From: Paraburkholderia gardini
Lineage (GTDB): Bacteria; Pseudomonadota; Gammaproteobacteria; Burkholderiales; Burkholderiaceae
Reading direction: 5' to 3'
DNA length: 60,362 nt
NCBI RefSeq assembly: GCF_907164575.1
Contig: NZ_CAJQYY010000035.1
Location: 1-60,362, forward strand
The notes under the pieces were generated by a model. It saw only the letters and a list, made by a program, of their open reading frames with translations, was not told where the DNA came from and made no database searches. This document shows, in pieces, positions 8,098 through 16,600 of the stretch. The translations under genes were made by a program, and so were the position numbers. How positions within the stretch are numbered: position 1 is the stretch's first letter; the number at the start of each line of letters is the position of its first letter.

Positions 8098-9636
8098 ATG
8101 AATGATTTCTGGCAACACTGTTCGGCATTGCTGGAGCGCGAGCTGACGCCCCAGCAGTACGTGACGTGGATCAAACCGTTGGCCCCGGTCGCCTTCGACG
8201 CCGCTGCAAATACCTTGCGCATCGCTGCGCCCAACCGTTTCAAGCTCGACTGGGTCAAGAGCCAGTTCTCGGGCCGGATCTCCGATCTGGCACGCGATTT
8301 CTGGCAGGCACCGGTCGACGTCCAGTTTGTCCTCGATCCGAAGGCGGGTTTGCGTGCACCCGCCGCGCCGCCGCCGTCGCGTCCCATGTCGTCGCAGATG
8401 AATTCCGGAGCCGCCGCCGTCGATGCCGCCGTGGGCGCCGTTCAGGCTGCGCACGCCGCGCGTGCCGGCAATGGCAACGCCATGCATATGGCCGATGATC
8501 ACGCCGATCTCGACCTTCCAAGCCTCGACGCCAACGAAGCCGCCGCCGCGCGCCGCACGTGGCGCCCGGGTTCGGGCGCCGGCACTGGCAATGGCGAAAA
8601 CGACTCGATGTACGAGCGCTCGAAGCTGAACCCCGTGCTCACGTTCGACAACTTCGTCACCGGCAAGGCGAACCAGCTGGCGCGCGCCGCGGCGATTCAG
8701 GTCGCCGACAATCCGGGCATCTCGTATAACCCGCTGTTCCTGTACGGCGGCGTCGGCCTCGGCAAGACCCATCTGATCCACGCGATCGGCAACCAGTTGC
8801 TGATGGACAAGGCCGGCGCGCGCATCCGCTACATCCACGCGGAACAATATGTGTCCGACGTCGTGAAGGCGTACCAGCGCAAGGCGTTCGACGACTTCAA
8901 GCGCTATTACCACTCGCTCGACCTGCTGCTGATCGACGATATCCAGTTCTTCTCCGGCAAATCGCGCACGCAGGAAGAATTTTTCTACGCGTTCGAGGCG
9001 CTCGTCGCGAACAAGGCGCAGGTGATCATCACGAGCGATACGTATCCGAAGGAAATCTCGGGTATCGACGACCGCTTGATCTCGCGCTTCGATTCGGGCC
9101 TGACCGTCGCGATCGAGCCGCCCGAGCTGGAAATGCGCGTCGCGATTTTGATGCGCAAGGCGCAATCCGAAGGCGTGAGCCTGAATGAGGACGTCGCGTT
9201 CTTCGTCGCGAAGCATTTGCGCTCCAACGTGCGCGAACTCGAAGGAGCGCTGCGCAAGATCCTCGCGTATTCGAAATTCCACGGGCGCGAAATCTCGATC
9301 GAAGTCACGAAAGAGGCGCTCAAGGACTTGCTGACGGTGCAGAACCGCCAGATTTCAGTGGAAAACATCCAGAAAACCGCCGCCGACTTTTACAACATCA
9401 AGGTCGCGGACATGTATTCGAAGAAGCGTCCGGCGAATATCGCGCGGCCGCGGCAGATCGCGATGTATCTGGCGAAGGAACTCACGCAGAAAAGCCTGCC
9501 AGAAATCGGCGAGTTGTTTGGCGGACGCGATCACACCACCGTGCTTCACGCGGTGCGCAAGATTGCCGATGAGCGCAGCAAGGATGCGCAGCTGAATCAC
9601 GAATTGCACGTTCTGGAGCAGACGCTCAAGGGTTAA
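8098..9636 (+). CDS. dnaA: Chromosomal replication initiator protein DnaA
   Basis: 512 residues. Domain I starts MNDFWQHCSALLERELTPQQ. An alanine/proline-rich linker (about 85-180) is followed by the AAA+ domain with Walker A GGVGLGKTH near residue 217 and Walker B LLLIDDIQF. C-terminal domain IV carries the DnaA signature GRDHTTVLHAVRKI near residue 475. It binds DnaA boxes and melts oriC. It is followed by dnaN and gyrB in the standard order. Confidence 0.99.
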   Translation: MNDFWQHCSALLERELTPQQYVTWIKPLAPVAFDAAANTLRIAAPNRFKLDWVKSQFSGRISDLARDFWQAPVDVQFVLDPKAGLRAPAAPPPSRPMSSQMNSGAAAVDAAVGAVQAAHAARAGNGNAMHMADDHADLDLPSLDANEAAAARRTWRPGSGAGTGNGENDSMYERSKLNPVLTFDNFVTGKANQLARAAAIQVADNPGISYNPLFLYGGVGLGKTHLIHAIGNQLLMDKAGARIRYIHAEQYVSDVVKAYQRKAFDDFKRYYHSLDLLLIDDIQFFSGKSRTQEEFFYAFEALVANKAQVIITSDTYPKEISGIDDRLISRFDSGLTVAIEPPELEMRVAILMRKAQSEGVSLNEDVAFFVAKHLRSNVRELEGALRKILAYSKFHGREISIEVTKEALKDLLTVQNRQISVENIQKTAADFYNIKVADMYSKKRPANIARPRQIAMYLAKELTQKSLPEIGELFGGRDHTTVLHAVRKIADERSKDAQLNHELHVLEQTLKG

Positions 9637-9870
9637 GCGCGGAATTGAGTGCGTGAGCGGCGCAATCCGCTCTGTTTATTGCGGAACTCGCCCCCATTTT
9701 AGTGGAGCGGTTCCGTTTTAAGGCACAATACAGGTTTAACCGCCCGGCGGCCGCGGGCGGATTTCACGCCGTGACTGGCGCAGCGTGGCGCCAGCCAGCG
9801 GGGGGCGGGGCCCACGCGCATCAAAGCTGCCGGACGAGGCGCGCAGGCCGTCACATAACGAAGGAACTCT

Positions 9871-10974
9871 ATGCAACTGGTCAAGACCGAACGCGATAAC
9901 CTCCTCAGGCCGCTGCAAACCGTGAGCGGCATCGTAGAACGCCGCCATACGTTGCCGATCCTCGCCAACTTGCTGATTACCAAGAACGGCTCCGACGTAT
10001 CGTTCCTGTCGACGGACCTTGAGCTTCAGATCACCACGCACGCCGATTTCGGCGTCGGCGGCGAATCGGTTGCCACGACCGTCGCCGCGCGCAAGCTGCT
10101 CGACATCCTGCGCGCGATGCCCGATGGCCAGGTCACGCTCACCCTGAACGACAAGCGTCTCACGGTGCAGTCCGGCAAGAGCCGCTTCGCGCTGCAAACG
10201 CTGGCTGCCGACGAATTCCCGACCGTCGCACAGGCTAAAGACTTCGGCGCGAACCTCGTGGTTCCCCAGAAGACGTTCCGCCAGTTGCTTGGCATGGTCC
10301 ATTTTTCGATGGCGCAGCAGGACATCCGCTATTACCTGAACGGCATGCTGCTCGTAGTTGATGGCGACCAGTTGATGGCGGTTGCGACCGACGGCCACCG
10401 TCTGGCGTTTTCGTCGATGAAGATCGAGGGTTCGTTTGCGCGTCAGGAAGTGATCATCCCGCGCAAGACGATTCTCGAACTGCAGCGTCTGCTCGAAGAC
10501 ATCGACGACACGCTGAAGATCGACATCGCGCCGACGCAGGTGAAGTTCACGTTCGGTCAGGTCGAACTGGTGTCGAAGCTGGTGGAAGGCAAGTTCCCCG
10601 ACTTCCAGCGCGTGATTCCGAAGACGCACAAGAACAAGTTTGTGATCGGCCGTGAAGAGCTGCAGCGCTCGCTCCAGCGTGCGGCAATTCTGACGTCGGA
10701 CAAATTCAAGGGCGTGCGCTGCATCATCGAGCCGGGCCAGTTGAAGATCATGTCCACCAACGCCGATCAGGAAGAGGCGCAGGAAGAACTGGAAATCGCT
10801 TACACCGGCGATAGCGTCGATATCGGGTTCAACGTCACGTATCTGCTCGACGTGCTCGCGAACCTGAAGGTCGACATGCTGGAAGTGAGCCTTGGCGACG
10901 CAAGTTCCAGCGCGCTGATCACGATTCCCGAGAACGAGGAATTCAAGTATGTCGTAATGCCGATGCGCATTTAA
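9871..10974 (+). CDS. dnaN: DNA polymerase III beta clamp
   Basis: 367 residues, standard length. It forms the sliding clamp that tethers polymerases to DNA. The N-terminus MQLVKTERDNLLRPLQTVSG and C-terminal tail KYVVMPMRI are the conserved ends of the family. AAGGAACTC upstream gives a usable ribosome binding site. The 234 bases between dnaA and dnaN hold no gene and no good DnaA box. Confidence 0.99.
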   Translation: MQLVKTERDNLLRPLQTVSGIVERRHTLPILANLLITKNGSDVSFLSTDLELQITTHADFGVGGESVATTVAARKLLDILRAMPDGQVTLTLNDKRLTVQSGKSRFALQTLAADEFPTVAQAKDFGANLVVPQKTFRQLLGMVHFSMAQQDIRYYLNGMLLVVDGDQLMAVATDGHRLAFSSMKIEGSFARQEVIIPRKTILELQRLLEDIDDTLKIDIAPTQVKFTFGQVELVSKLVEGKFPDFQRVIPKTHKNKFVIGREELQRSLQRAAILTSDKFKGVRCIIEPGQLKIMSTNADQEEAQEELEIAYTGDSVDIGFNVTYLLDVLANLKVDMLEVSLGDASSSALITIPENEEFKYVVMPMRI

Positions 10975-10996
10975 AGCGTTCGACAACCAGATGACA

Positions 10997-11027
10997 CCAA
11001 GGGGCGCAGTGCCCCTTTGGCGTTTTT
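10997..11027 (+). terminator. Terminator-like hairpin after dnaN
   Basis: CCAAGGGGC / GCCCCTTTGG stem with one bulged base, a 5-base loop and a CGTTTTT tract. It suggests that gyrB has a separate promoter in the remaining ~70 bases. Confidence 0.7.
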
Positions 11028-11098
11028 ATGGTGTTTTGAAAAGTCCCGAGCAGTAACGAAGCAGCAATGCAGCAGTAACGCAGAACCGGAAAAAATCC

Positions 11099-13570
11099 AT
11101 GACTGAACTGAACAATTCGCAACCCGATAACAGCTACGGCGCCTCGTCCATTCAGATCCTCGAAGGTCTGGAGGCGGTGCGCAAGCGGCCTGGGATGTAC
11201 ATCGGCGATACGTCGGACGGCACCGGTCTGCATCACCTCGTATTCGAAGTGCTGGACAACTCGATCGACGAAGCCCTCGCCGGCCACTGTAACGACATCA
11301 AGGTGATCATCCACGCGGATAACTCGATCTCGATCACCGACAACGGCCGCGGCGTGCCGACCGGCCTCAAGATGGACGACAAGCACGATCCGAAGCGCAG
11401 TGCCGCTGAAATCGTGATGACCGAGCTGCACGCGGGCGGCAAGTTCGACCAGAACAGCTACAAGGTGTCGGGCGGGCTGCACGGCGTGGGCGTGTCGTGC
11501 GTGAATGCGCTGTCGGCGTGGCTGCGCCTCACGATTCGCCGTGACGGCAAGAAGCACTTCATGGAGTTCCATCGTGGCGTGCCGCAGAACCGCGTGATCG
11601 AAGAGGTCAATGGCGTGGCTGTGTCGCCGATCCTGGTGGTGGGTGATACGGAAAATCGCGGCACCGAAGTGCACTTCATGGCCGACGAGACGATTTTCGG
11701 CAACGTCGAATACCACTACGACATTCTCGCGAAGCGTATTCGTGAGCTGTCGTTCCTGAATAACGGCGTGCGTATCCGTTTGACCGACCAGCGCACGGGC
11801 AAGGAAGACGATTTCGCGTTTGTGGGCGGCGTGAAGGGTTTCGTCGAGTACATCAACAAGACGAAGTCCGTGCTGCACCCGACGATTTTCCACGTGAGCG
11901 GCGAGAAGGACGGCGTGGGCGTCGAAGTGGCGATGCAGTGGAACGACAGCTACAACGAGAACGTGCTGTGCTTCACGAACAACATTCCGCAGCGCGACGG
12001 CGGCACTCACCTGACCGGCTTGCGCGCGGCGATGACGCGCGTGTTGAACAAGTACATCGCCGATCACGAAGTCGCGAAGAGGGCGAAGGTCGAGACGTCG
12101 GGCGACGACATGCGCGAAGGGCTTTCGTGCGTGCTTTCGGTGAAGGTGCCGGAGCCGAAGTTCAGCGCGCAGACGAAGGACAAGCTGGTTTCTTCCGAAG
12201 TGCGTGCGCCGGTTGAGGATGTGGTCGCGAAGGCGCTTGAAGAATTCCTGCTGGAAACGCCGAACGACGCGAAGATTATCTGCGGCAAGATCGTCGACGC
12301 GGCGCGTGCGCGCGATGCGGCGCGCAAGGCGCGTGAGATGACGCGACGCAAGGGCGTGCTGGATGGCGTCGGTCTGCCGGGCAAGCTCGCGGATTGCCAG
12401 GAGAAGGATCCGGCGAAGTCGGAGATTTATATCGTCGAGGGTGACTCGGCAGGCGGCTCGGCGAAGCAGGGGCGTGACCGGAAGTTTCAGGCGATCTTGC
12501 CGCTGCGCGGCAAAGTGCTGAACGTCGAAAAGGCGCGGTATGACAAGCTGCTTTCTTCGGAGCAGCTCGTGACGCTGATTACTGCTTTGGGATGCGGTAT
12601 CGGCAAGGAAGACTACAACCTCGACAAGCTGCGCTATCACCGCATCATCATCATGACCGATGCTGACGTGGACGGCGCGCACATCCGGACGCTATTGCTC
12701 ACGTTCTTCTATCGGCAGATGCCGGAGATGATCGAGCGCGGGTATATCTATATCGCGCAGCCGCCTTTGTATAAGGTGAAGGCCGGGAAGGATGAACGGT
12801 ATCTGAAGGATGCCGCTGATCTGAATGCGCATATGTTGAAGCTGGCTTTGAATGGGTCTGAGCTGCTGCCTTCGGAAGGGGCTACGCCGATTGCTGGCGA
12901 TGCGTTGGGTGAGCTGGCTCGGTCTTATTTGCTGGCGCAGGCTGTTGTGGATCGGTTGAGCCGTTTGTATGACGCTGGGGCGCTTGAGGCCGTCATGGAT
13001 GGGGTTTTGATTGATCTCTCTAGTGAGGCTTCTACTGAGGCGTCGGCTAAGGCGCTTGAGGCGAAGTTGCGGGATGATCCGTTGAAGCCTGAGGTAAGGG
13101 TGTCGTCGATGTATGACCCTGTTCGTGAGTTGCGCTCGCTTAAGGTGTCACGGACGCATCACGGGAATCAGAAGGTTTCGGTTCTCGATGAAGAGTTTCA
13201 GCTGACTGCTGATTATCAGCAGCTTGTTAACACCGCTAATACGTTCAAGGGGTTGATTGGCAGCGGTGCTGTTATCAAGCGTGGTGAGCGGAGTATGGCT
13301 GTCACCGACTTCAAGAGCGCTATGAAGTGGTTGATTGCTGATGCTGAGCGGAATGTTTCCAAGCAGCGCTATAAGGGTCTCGGTGAGATGAATCCTGGGC
13401 AGCTTTGGGAGACGACGATGGATCCGGCTGTGCGTCGGCTGCTGCGCGTGCAGATTGAGGATGCTATAGCTGCGGATGGGATCTTCACCACCTTGATGGG
13501 CGATGATGTTGAGCCGCGGCGGGCTTTCATCGAGTCGAATGCGCTTAGGGCGGGGAATATTGATGTTTGA
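11099..13570 (+). CDS. gyrB: DNA gyrase subunit B
   Basis: 823 residues. It is the ATPase subunit of gyrase, which introduces negative supercoils with GyrA. The GHKL ATPase start (SIQILEGLEAVRKRPGMYIG) and the glycine-rich GGLHGVGVSCVNALS are conserved. The Toprim motif EGDSAGGSAKQGRDRKFQ sits near residue 446, with DADVDGAHIRTLLLTFFYR and the C-terminal KGLGEMNPGQLWETTMDP following. Codon use changes within the gene: the last third, from roughly 12750 on, uses many T- and G-ending codons (GAT, GCT, TTG), unlike the GC3-rich first half. Confidence 0.99.
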   Translation: MTELNNSQPDNSYGASSIQILEGLEAVRKRPGMYIGDTSDGTGLHHLVFEVLDNSIDEALAGHCNDIKVIIHADNSISITDNGRGVPTGLKMDDKHDPKRSAAEIVMTELHAGGKFDQNSYKVSGGLHGVGVSCVNALSAWLRLTIRRDGKKHFMEFHRGVPQNRVIEEVNGVAVSPILVVGDTENRGTEVHFMADETIFGNVEYHYDILAKRIRELSFLNNGVRIRLTDQRTGKEDDFAFVGGVKGFVEYINKTKSVLHPTIFHVSGEKDGVGVEVAMQWNDSYNENVLCFTNNIPQRDGGTHLTGLRAAMTRVLNKYIADHEVAKRAKVETSGDDMREGLSCVLSVKVPEPKFSAQTKDKLVSSEVRAPVEDVVAKALEEFLLETPNDAKIICGKIVDAARARDAARKAREMTRRKGVLDGVGLPGKLADCQEKDPAKSEIYIVEGDSAGGSAKQGRDRKFQAILPLRGKVLNVEKARYDKLLSSEQLVTLITALGCGIGKEDYNLDKLRYHRIIIMTDADVDGAHIRTLLLTFFYRQMPEMIERGYIYIAQPPLYKVKAGKDERYLKDAADLNAHMLKLALNGSELLPSEGATPIAGDALGELARSYLLAQAVVDRLSRLYDAGALEAVMDGVLIDLSSEASTEASAKALEAKLRDDPLKPEVRVSSMYDPVRELRSLKVSRTHHGNQKVSVLDEEFQLTADYQQLVNTANTFKGLIGSGAVIKRGERSMAVTDFKSAMKWLIADAERNVSKQRYKGLGEMNPGQLWETTMDPAVRRLLRVQIEDAIAADGIFTTLMGDDVEPRRAFIESNALRAGNIDV

Positions 13571-14059
13571 TCTTGTTGTTGTCGTGCAGGGAAACTGAAA
13601 TCATCAGACTAGCGCGGGGTTAGCTGGACTGGAGTGCACGGAAATGACTGGATTTTCGCGCTTATCATCAGACCGCACTCAACGTTAGGTCCACGTTGCA
13701 TGTTTTGAGGACGCGCTCCAGCTCCAGTGCGGTTGGCTCGAATTGCCCGATTGAGCAACTCGAAGGGTTACAGGTGAACAGCCTGTAACCCTTTGTCGCG
13801 TTTGGATGCGGGGCGTCGCTATGGAGGAGTCTCGAACTTCTAAATCTGGTTCCGTAGATCTAGCCACGGCTCTGCCCCACTGCGCCTCCTGAATACGACA
13901 ACGGTTTGAGTCGTTGAGGAAACGTTGGCATTGCTCGGCTTAACTGTATTAGCCGGTACTCGACCGGTCAGACAATGTCAGAAGAGATATCGTCCACTTC
14001 CGACCAACGGGATGATTCTTCGGGACGAGTCGAACCTCAAGCCTACACCTATGGCGTAG
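13571..14059. other. gyrB downstream gap with a hairpin, no intact gene
   Basis: No convincing start-to-stop gene. A perfect 10-bp hairpin lies at 13765-13791 (GGGTTACAGG / CCTGTAACCC, 7-base loop), followed by only a short T run. The sequence TCATCAGAC occurs twice (near 13602 and 13668). The right part presumably held the lost N-terminal portion of the recombinase whose C-terminus begins at about 14060. Confidence 0.5.
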
Positions 14060-14161
14060 CTCGCGCACGGAGCCCATCTAAACGCATGCAAGGAGGCCGG
14101 TCGTCGGGCCGATAACAAGTTTCTTACCGATCTCCGGTTTCACGACTTGCGCCACTAAGTG

Positions 14162-15643
14162 GTCGGCCCTGAACAATCGGGCGAGCCTTGAGCGGTAAGG
14201 CGTTGATATGGAAATGGGGTTGTAGGAATTGCAGGAACCTGGCAAATTGAAGGCTGAATCCTGCAATTTCTGGCGAGGTTTGGATGGGTCCGAAGGAGGC
14301 TGTAACGGAGGGCGATTTGTTCGGGCATCCGCTGCGCGAGCAGATCAATCTGAAGCATCCGCTGGTCGGTCTGGCCGGGTTGATCAACTGGGATCGACTG
14401 GGCATGGCGATGAGCGAGAGCTTCGTGTCTGGCCGAGGTCGGCCGGCGACGTCACCGCGCCTGATAGCCGGGCTGTTGTACTTGCAGCATGCGTTCGACC
14501 TGTCCGACGAAGAAGTTGTGTGGCAATGGGTGGAGAACCCGTACTGGCAGGTTTTTACCGGCGAAACGTATTTGCAGACTGAGCCACCGATTGACCCGTC
14601 GAGCCTGACACGCTGGCGCAAGCGGCTGGGCGAAGCCGGAGTTGAAGAGCTGCTGGCCGAGACGATTGAAGCGGCAAGACGCGCAGGCGTGATCAAGGCG
14701 TCGAGCGTGAAGCGGGTGATCGTCGACACGACGGTGATGGAGAAAGCGATTGCGCACCCGACCGATTCGCGCCTGCTGGAGCGGTGTCGTGAGCATCTGG
14801 TAAAGGCTGCTGCACGTAATGGCCTGAAGCTGCGGCAGAACTACAACCGCGAGGCCCCGCGCCTGGCAGGACAGATTGGCCGCTACGCGCACGCGAAGCA
14901 GTACAAGCGGATGAGGAAAGCGCTGCGCACGTTGCGTTCGCGTGTAGGTCGAGTGATGCGCGATGTTGAGCGGCAGATGGATTCGGTGGCCGAGAACAGT
15001 CGGGCTGCATTGCAGGACCTGCTTGACCGCACGAAGCGAATTCTGTCGCAGAAGATGAAGGACAAGAACAAGCTGTACGCCTTGCACGCACCGGAAGTCG
15101 AGTGCATCAGCAAGGGCAAGGCGCGTCAGCCGTACGAGTTTGGTGTGAAGGTGTCGATCACGACGACGCACAAGGAAGGGCTGGTGGTGGGGATGCGTTC
15201 GATGCCGGGCAATCCGTACGATGGACATACGCTGGATGAAGCGCTGGAGCAGGCGGCGATCCTCAGTGACGTGATACCGGAGGTTGCAGTTGTGGATCGG
15301 GGGTATCGGGGCGTAGCGATTGAGGGCGTGAAGATTTACCACCCGGGCCTGCGGCGTGGCATCACGCGCGGATTGCGCAAGACGATCCGACGGCGCAGCG
15401 CGATTGAACCGGCCATCGGGCATATGAAGGCCGACGGCAAGCTCGACCGGAACTGGCTCAAGGGTGCGCTGGGCGATGCGATGAATGCCGTGCTGTGCGG
15501 CGCCGGTCACAACCTGCGCATGATCCTGAGAAAGCTGCGGCTTTTTTATGCCTTGATTCTTGCTGTCTTGTTGAATCGCAGTATGGCTGTACAAGCGCTG
15601 GCTTGACGCTAGCGCTTTTTAAAACGAATTGTTCAGGGCCGAC
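14162..15643 (+). mobile_element. IS5-superfamily insertion sequence, about 1.48 kb, intact
   Basis: 16-bp perfect terminal inverted repeats GTCGGCCCTGAACAAT (14162-14177 and, inverted, 15628-15643). They are flanked by a direct repeat TAAGTG (14156-14161 and 15644-15649). One transposase gene fills the element. It sits inside the integrase pseudogene. Confidence 0.9.
14284..15606 (+). CDS. IS5/IS1182-type DDE transposase
   Basis: 440 residues. The N-terminal region GHPLREQINLKHPLVGLAGL is typical of IS5-type transposases that carry a DUF772-like helical start. The DDE residues are visible: IVDTTVMEKAI (first Asp), AVVDRGYRG (second Asp) and RRSAIEPAIGHMK (Glu). The frame is complete and the element has both ends, so it may still be active. 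An upstream in-frame start could lengthen it slightly. The exact ISfinder group (IS5 or IS1182) cannot be settled by eye. Confidence 0.9.
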   Translation: MGPKEAVTEGDLFGHPLREQINLKHPLVGLAGLINWDRLGMAMSESFVSGRGRPATSPRLIAGLLYLQHAFDLSDEEVVWQWVENPYWQVFTGETYLQTEPPIDPSSLTRWRKRLGEAGVEELLAETIEAARRAGVIKASSVKRVIVDTTVMEKAIAHPTDSRLLERCREHLVKAAARNGLKLRQNYNREAPRLAGQIGRYAHAKQYKRMRKALRTLRSRVGRVMRDVERQMDSVAENSRAALQDLLDRTKRILSQKMKDKNKLYALHAPEVECISKGKARQPYEFGVKVSITTTHKEGLVVGMRSMPGNPYDGHTLDEALEQAAILSDVIPEVAVVDRGYRGVAIEGVKIYHPGLRRGITRGLRKTIRRRSAIEPAIGHMKADGKLDRNWLKGALGDAMNAVLCGAGHNLRMILRKLRLFYALILAVLLNRSMAVQALA

Positions 15644-15958
15644 TAAGTGACCTCGCGCTTGGCGTCAATCTTTCTGATGCATGACTTGACCAAAATTACT
15701 GGCACAAAGACCCGCGAATACTGATGCGGTATTACCATTCTCGTGCTGAGGAGCAGGCAAAACGTCTCGATTGAGACAACCAAGTTGCGCGCAATCCGAA
15801 TGGCGGCCCCATAAGAGCCGCCGCAGCGGACCATTCGGCCAAGTTTCGTCTTCGTTGACTGCCCGTGAACCCGTTACGCGATTAAAACGTGCAGTGAGCC
15901 ATTTCGACAGCGCCCTCTTTCGATACATCGACTGCAACGGCAAGAGGGCGCCGTAACG

Positions 15959-16600
15959 CTATTGTGTCCGATACGACTCAGTCACGACGAGGTTCTCGAG
16001 GTCGGTTTTATACATTTCCATCAATTGCAATACTCGATCTGTCATCGCCTGAAAATCGTCTCGCTCAATTAAAAGACGTTGACCGTGCGCGATGGTATTA
16101 CGTCTGTCCACGATCGATTCATCAATGTACGGATAGAGATGCAAATATGGCCCAACATCAATGCCGACCGATTTCGCGATGTTATCAAAAATCAGTGAGC
16201 TTAAATTCGAACCCGTATCAACGCTATTTTTATAAGACATTTTGCACGGCTTGTCTAATTCTCCAAGAACAAATCGAAGCGCTTCAAGTGCGGGCTGCGT
16301 CTTATCCGTTTCCACCAAGCGAGAAACATGCGTCTTAAGTGAGTAAAGCAAAAAAATATCCCGAAGCCCCCTATTGGCTAGACGTTTATTCGAAATGAAA
16401 TTAAGCAGAAATTCGGTTGAAGTTTTTACGAAACCTTCCCAATGAGCATAAGCCAAAATAACTCCAGCTCGAGTTCGATGGGTTTTTGTTTCCGCTATCG
16501 TTTTAACGTCCAACCTAGTATCGATGATCTCCATCTGCCGCCAAACAAATTCGTCCTTTAGATGCGACAGGAACATGTTGACGGTTTTCATCTCTTTCAT
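15959..16600 (-). CDS. HEPN-domain protein, MAE_28990/MAE_18760-like putative RNase
   Basis: 213 residues. It carries the HEPN catalytic signature R-N-x3-H in DRRNTIAHG (Arg167, Asn168, His172), the RNase motif of HEPN toxins and defence nucleases. The ATG at 16600 overlaps the stop of the upstream DUF262 gene as ATGA, so the two are translationally coupled. The pairing with DUF262 is common in defence islands, where this HEPN family is annotated next to GmrSD-like proteins. Base composition is clearly AT-richer than the flanks, a sign of transfer. Likely role: an abortive-infection type nuclease controlled by its partner (inference). Confidence 0.8.
   Translation of the reverse strand: MKEMKTVNMFLSHLKDEFVWRQMEIIDTRLDVKTIAETKTHRTRAGVILAYAHWEGFVKTSTEFLLNFISNKRLANRGLRDIFLLYSLKTHVSRLVETDKTQPALEALRFVLGELDKPCKMSYKNSVDTGSNLSSLIFDNIAKSVGIDVGPYLHLYPYIDESIVDRRNTIAHGQRLLIERDDFQAMTDRVLQLMEMYKTDLENLVVTESYRTQ

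Larger units (their letters stand above)
14060..15774 (+). pseudogene. Tyrosine recombinase (phage-type integrase), split by an IS and frameshifted
   Basis: The catalytic region can be read on both sides of the IS. Left of it (14060-14155) the frame ends DNKFLTDLRFHDLRH, the box II HDLRH motif of tyrosine recombinases. Right of it (from 15647) it continues VTSRLASIFLMHDLTKITG. After a one-base loss near 15703 the adjacent frame gives HKDPRILMRYYHSRAEEQAK and a stop at 15772-15774. That part holds the box II H/R and the catalytic tyrosine region of the family. The N-terminal half is unrecognisable. The codon after HDLRH is TAA in both target-site copies where relatives have Glu, so the gene may have been dead before the IS landed. 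Confidence 0.85.

Noticed and set aside
7990..9282. Minus-strand 430-residue frame opposite dnaA
   Set aside because: Antisense reading of a conserved gene, biased composition, no start signal.
9637..9870. dnaA-dnaN gap as origin
   Set aside because: No good DnaA box found there; the rpmH-dnaA gap is the better candidate.
10943..12682. Long minus-strand open frame of 579 residues opposite gyrB
   Set aside because: It is a mirror reading of gyrB in GC-rich DNA: histidine/arginine/valine-rich, no family, and it covers a fully conserved gene.
13780..13880. tRNA-like arms on the minus strand (TTCGAGA loop, CTAGATCT hairpin)
   Set aside because: A T-arm-like segment has a mismatch and no consistent acceptor, D or anticodon arms can be formed; not a tRNA.
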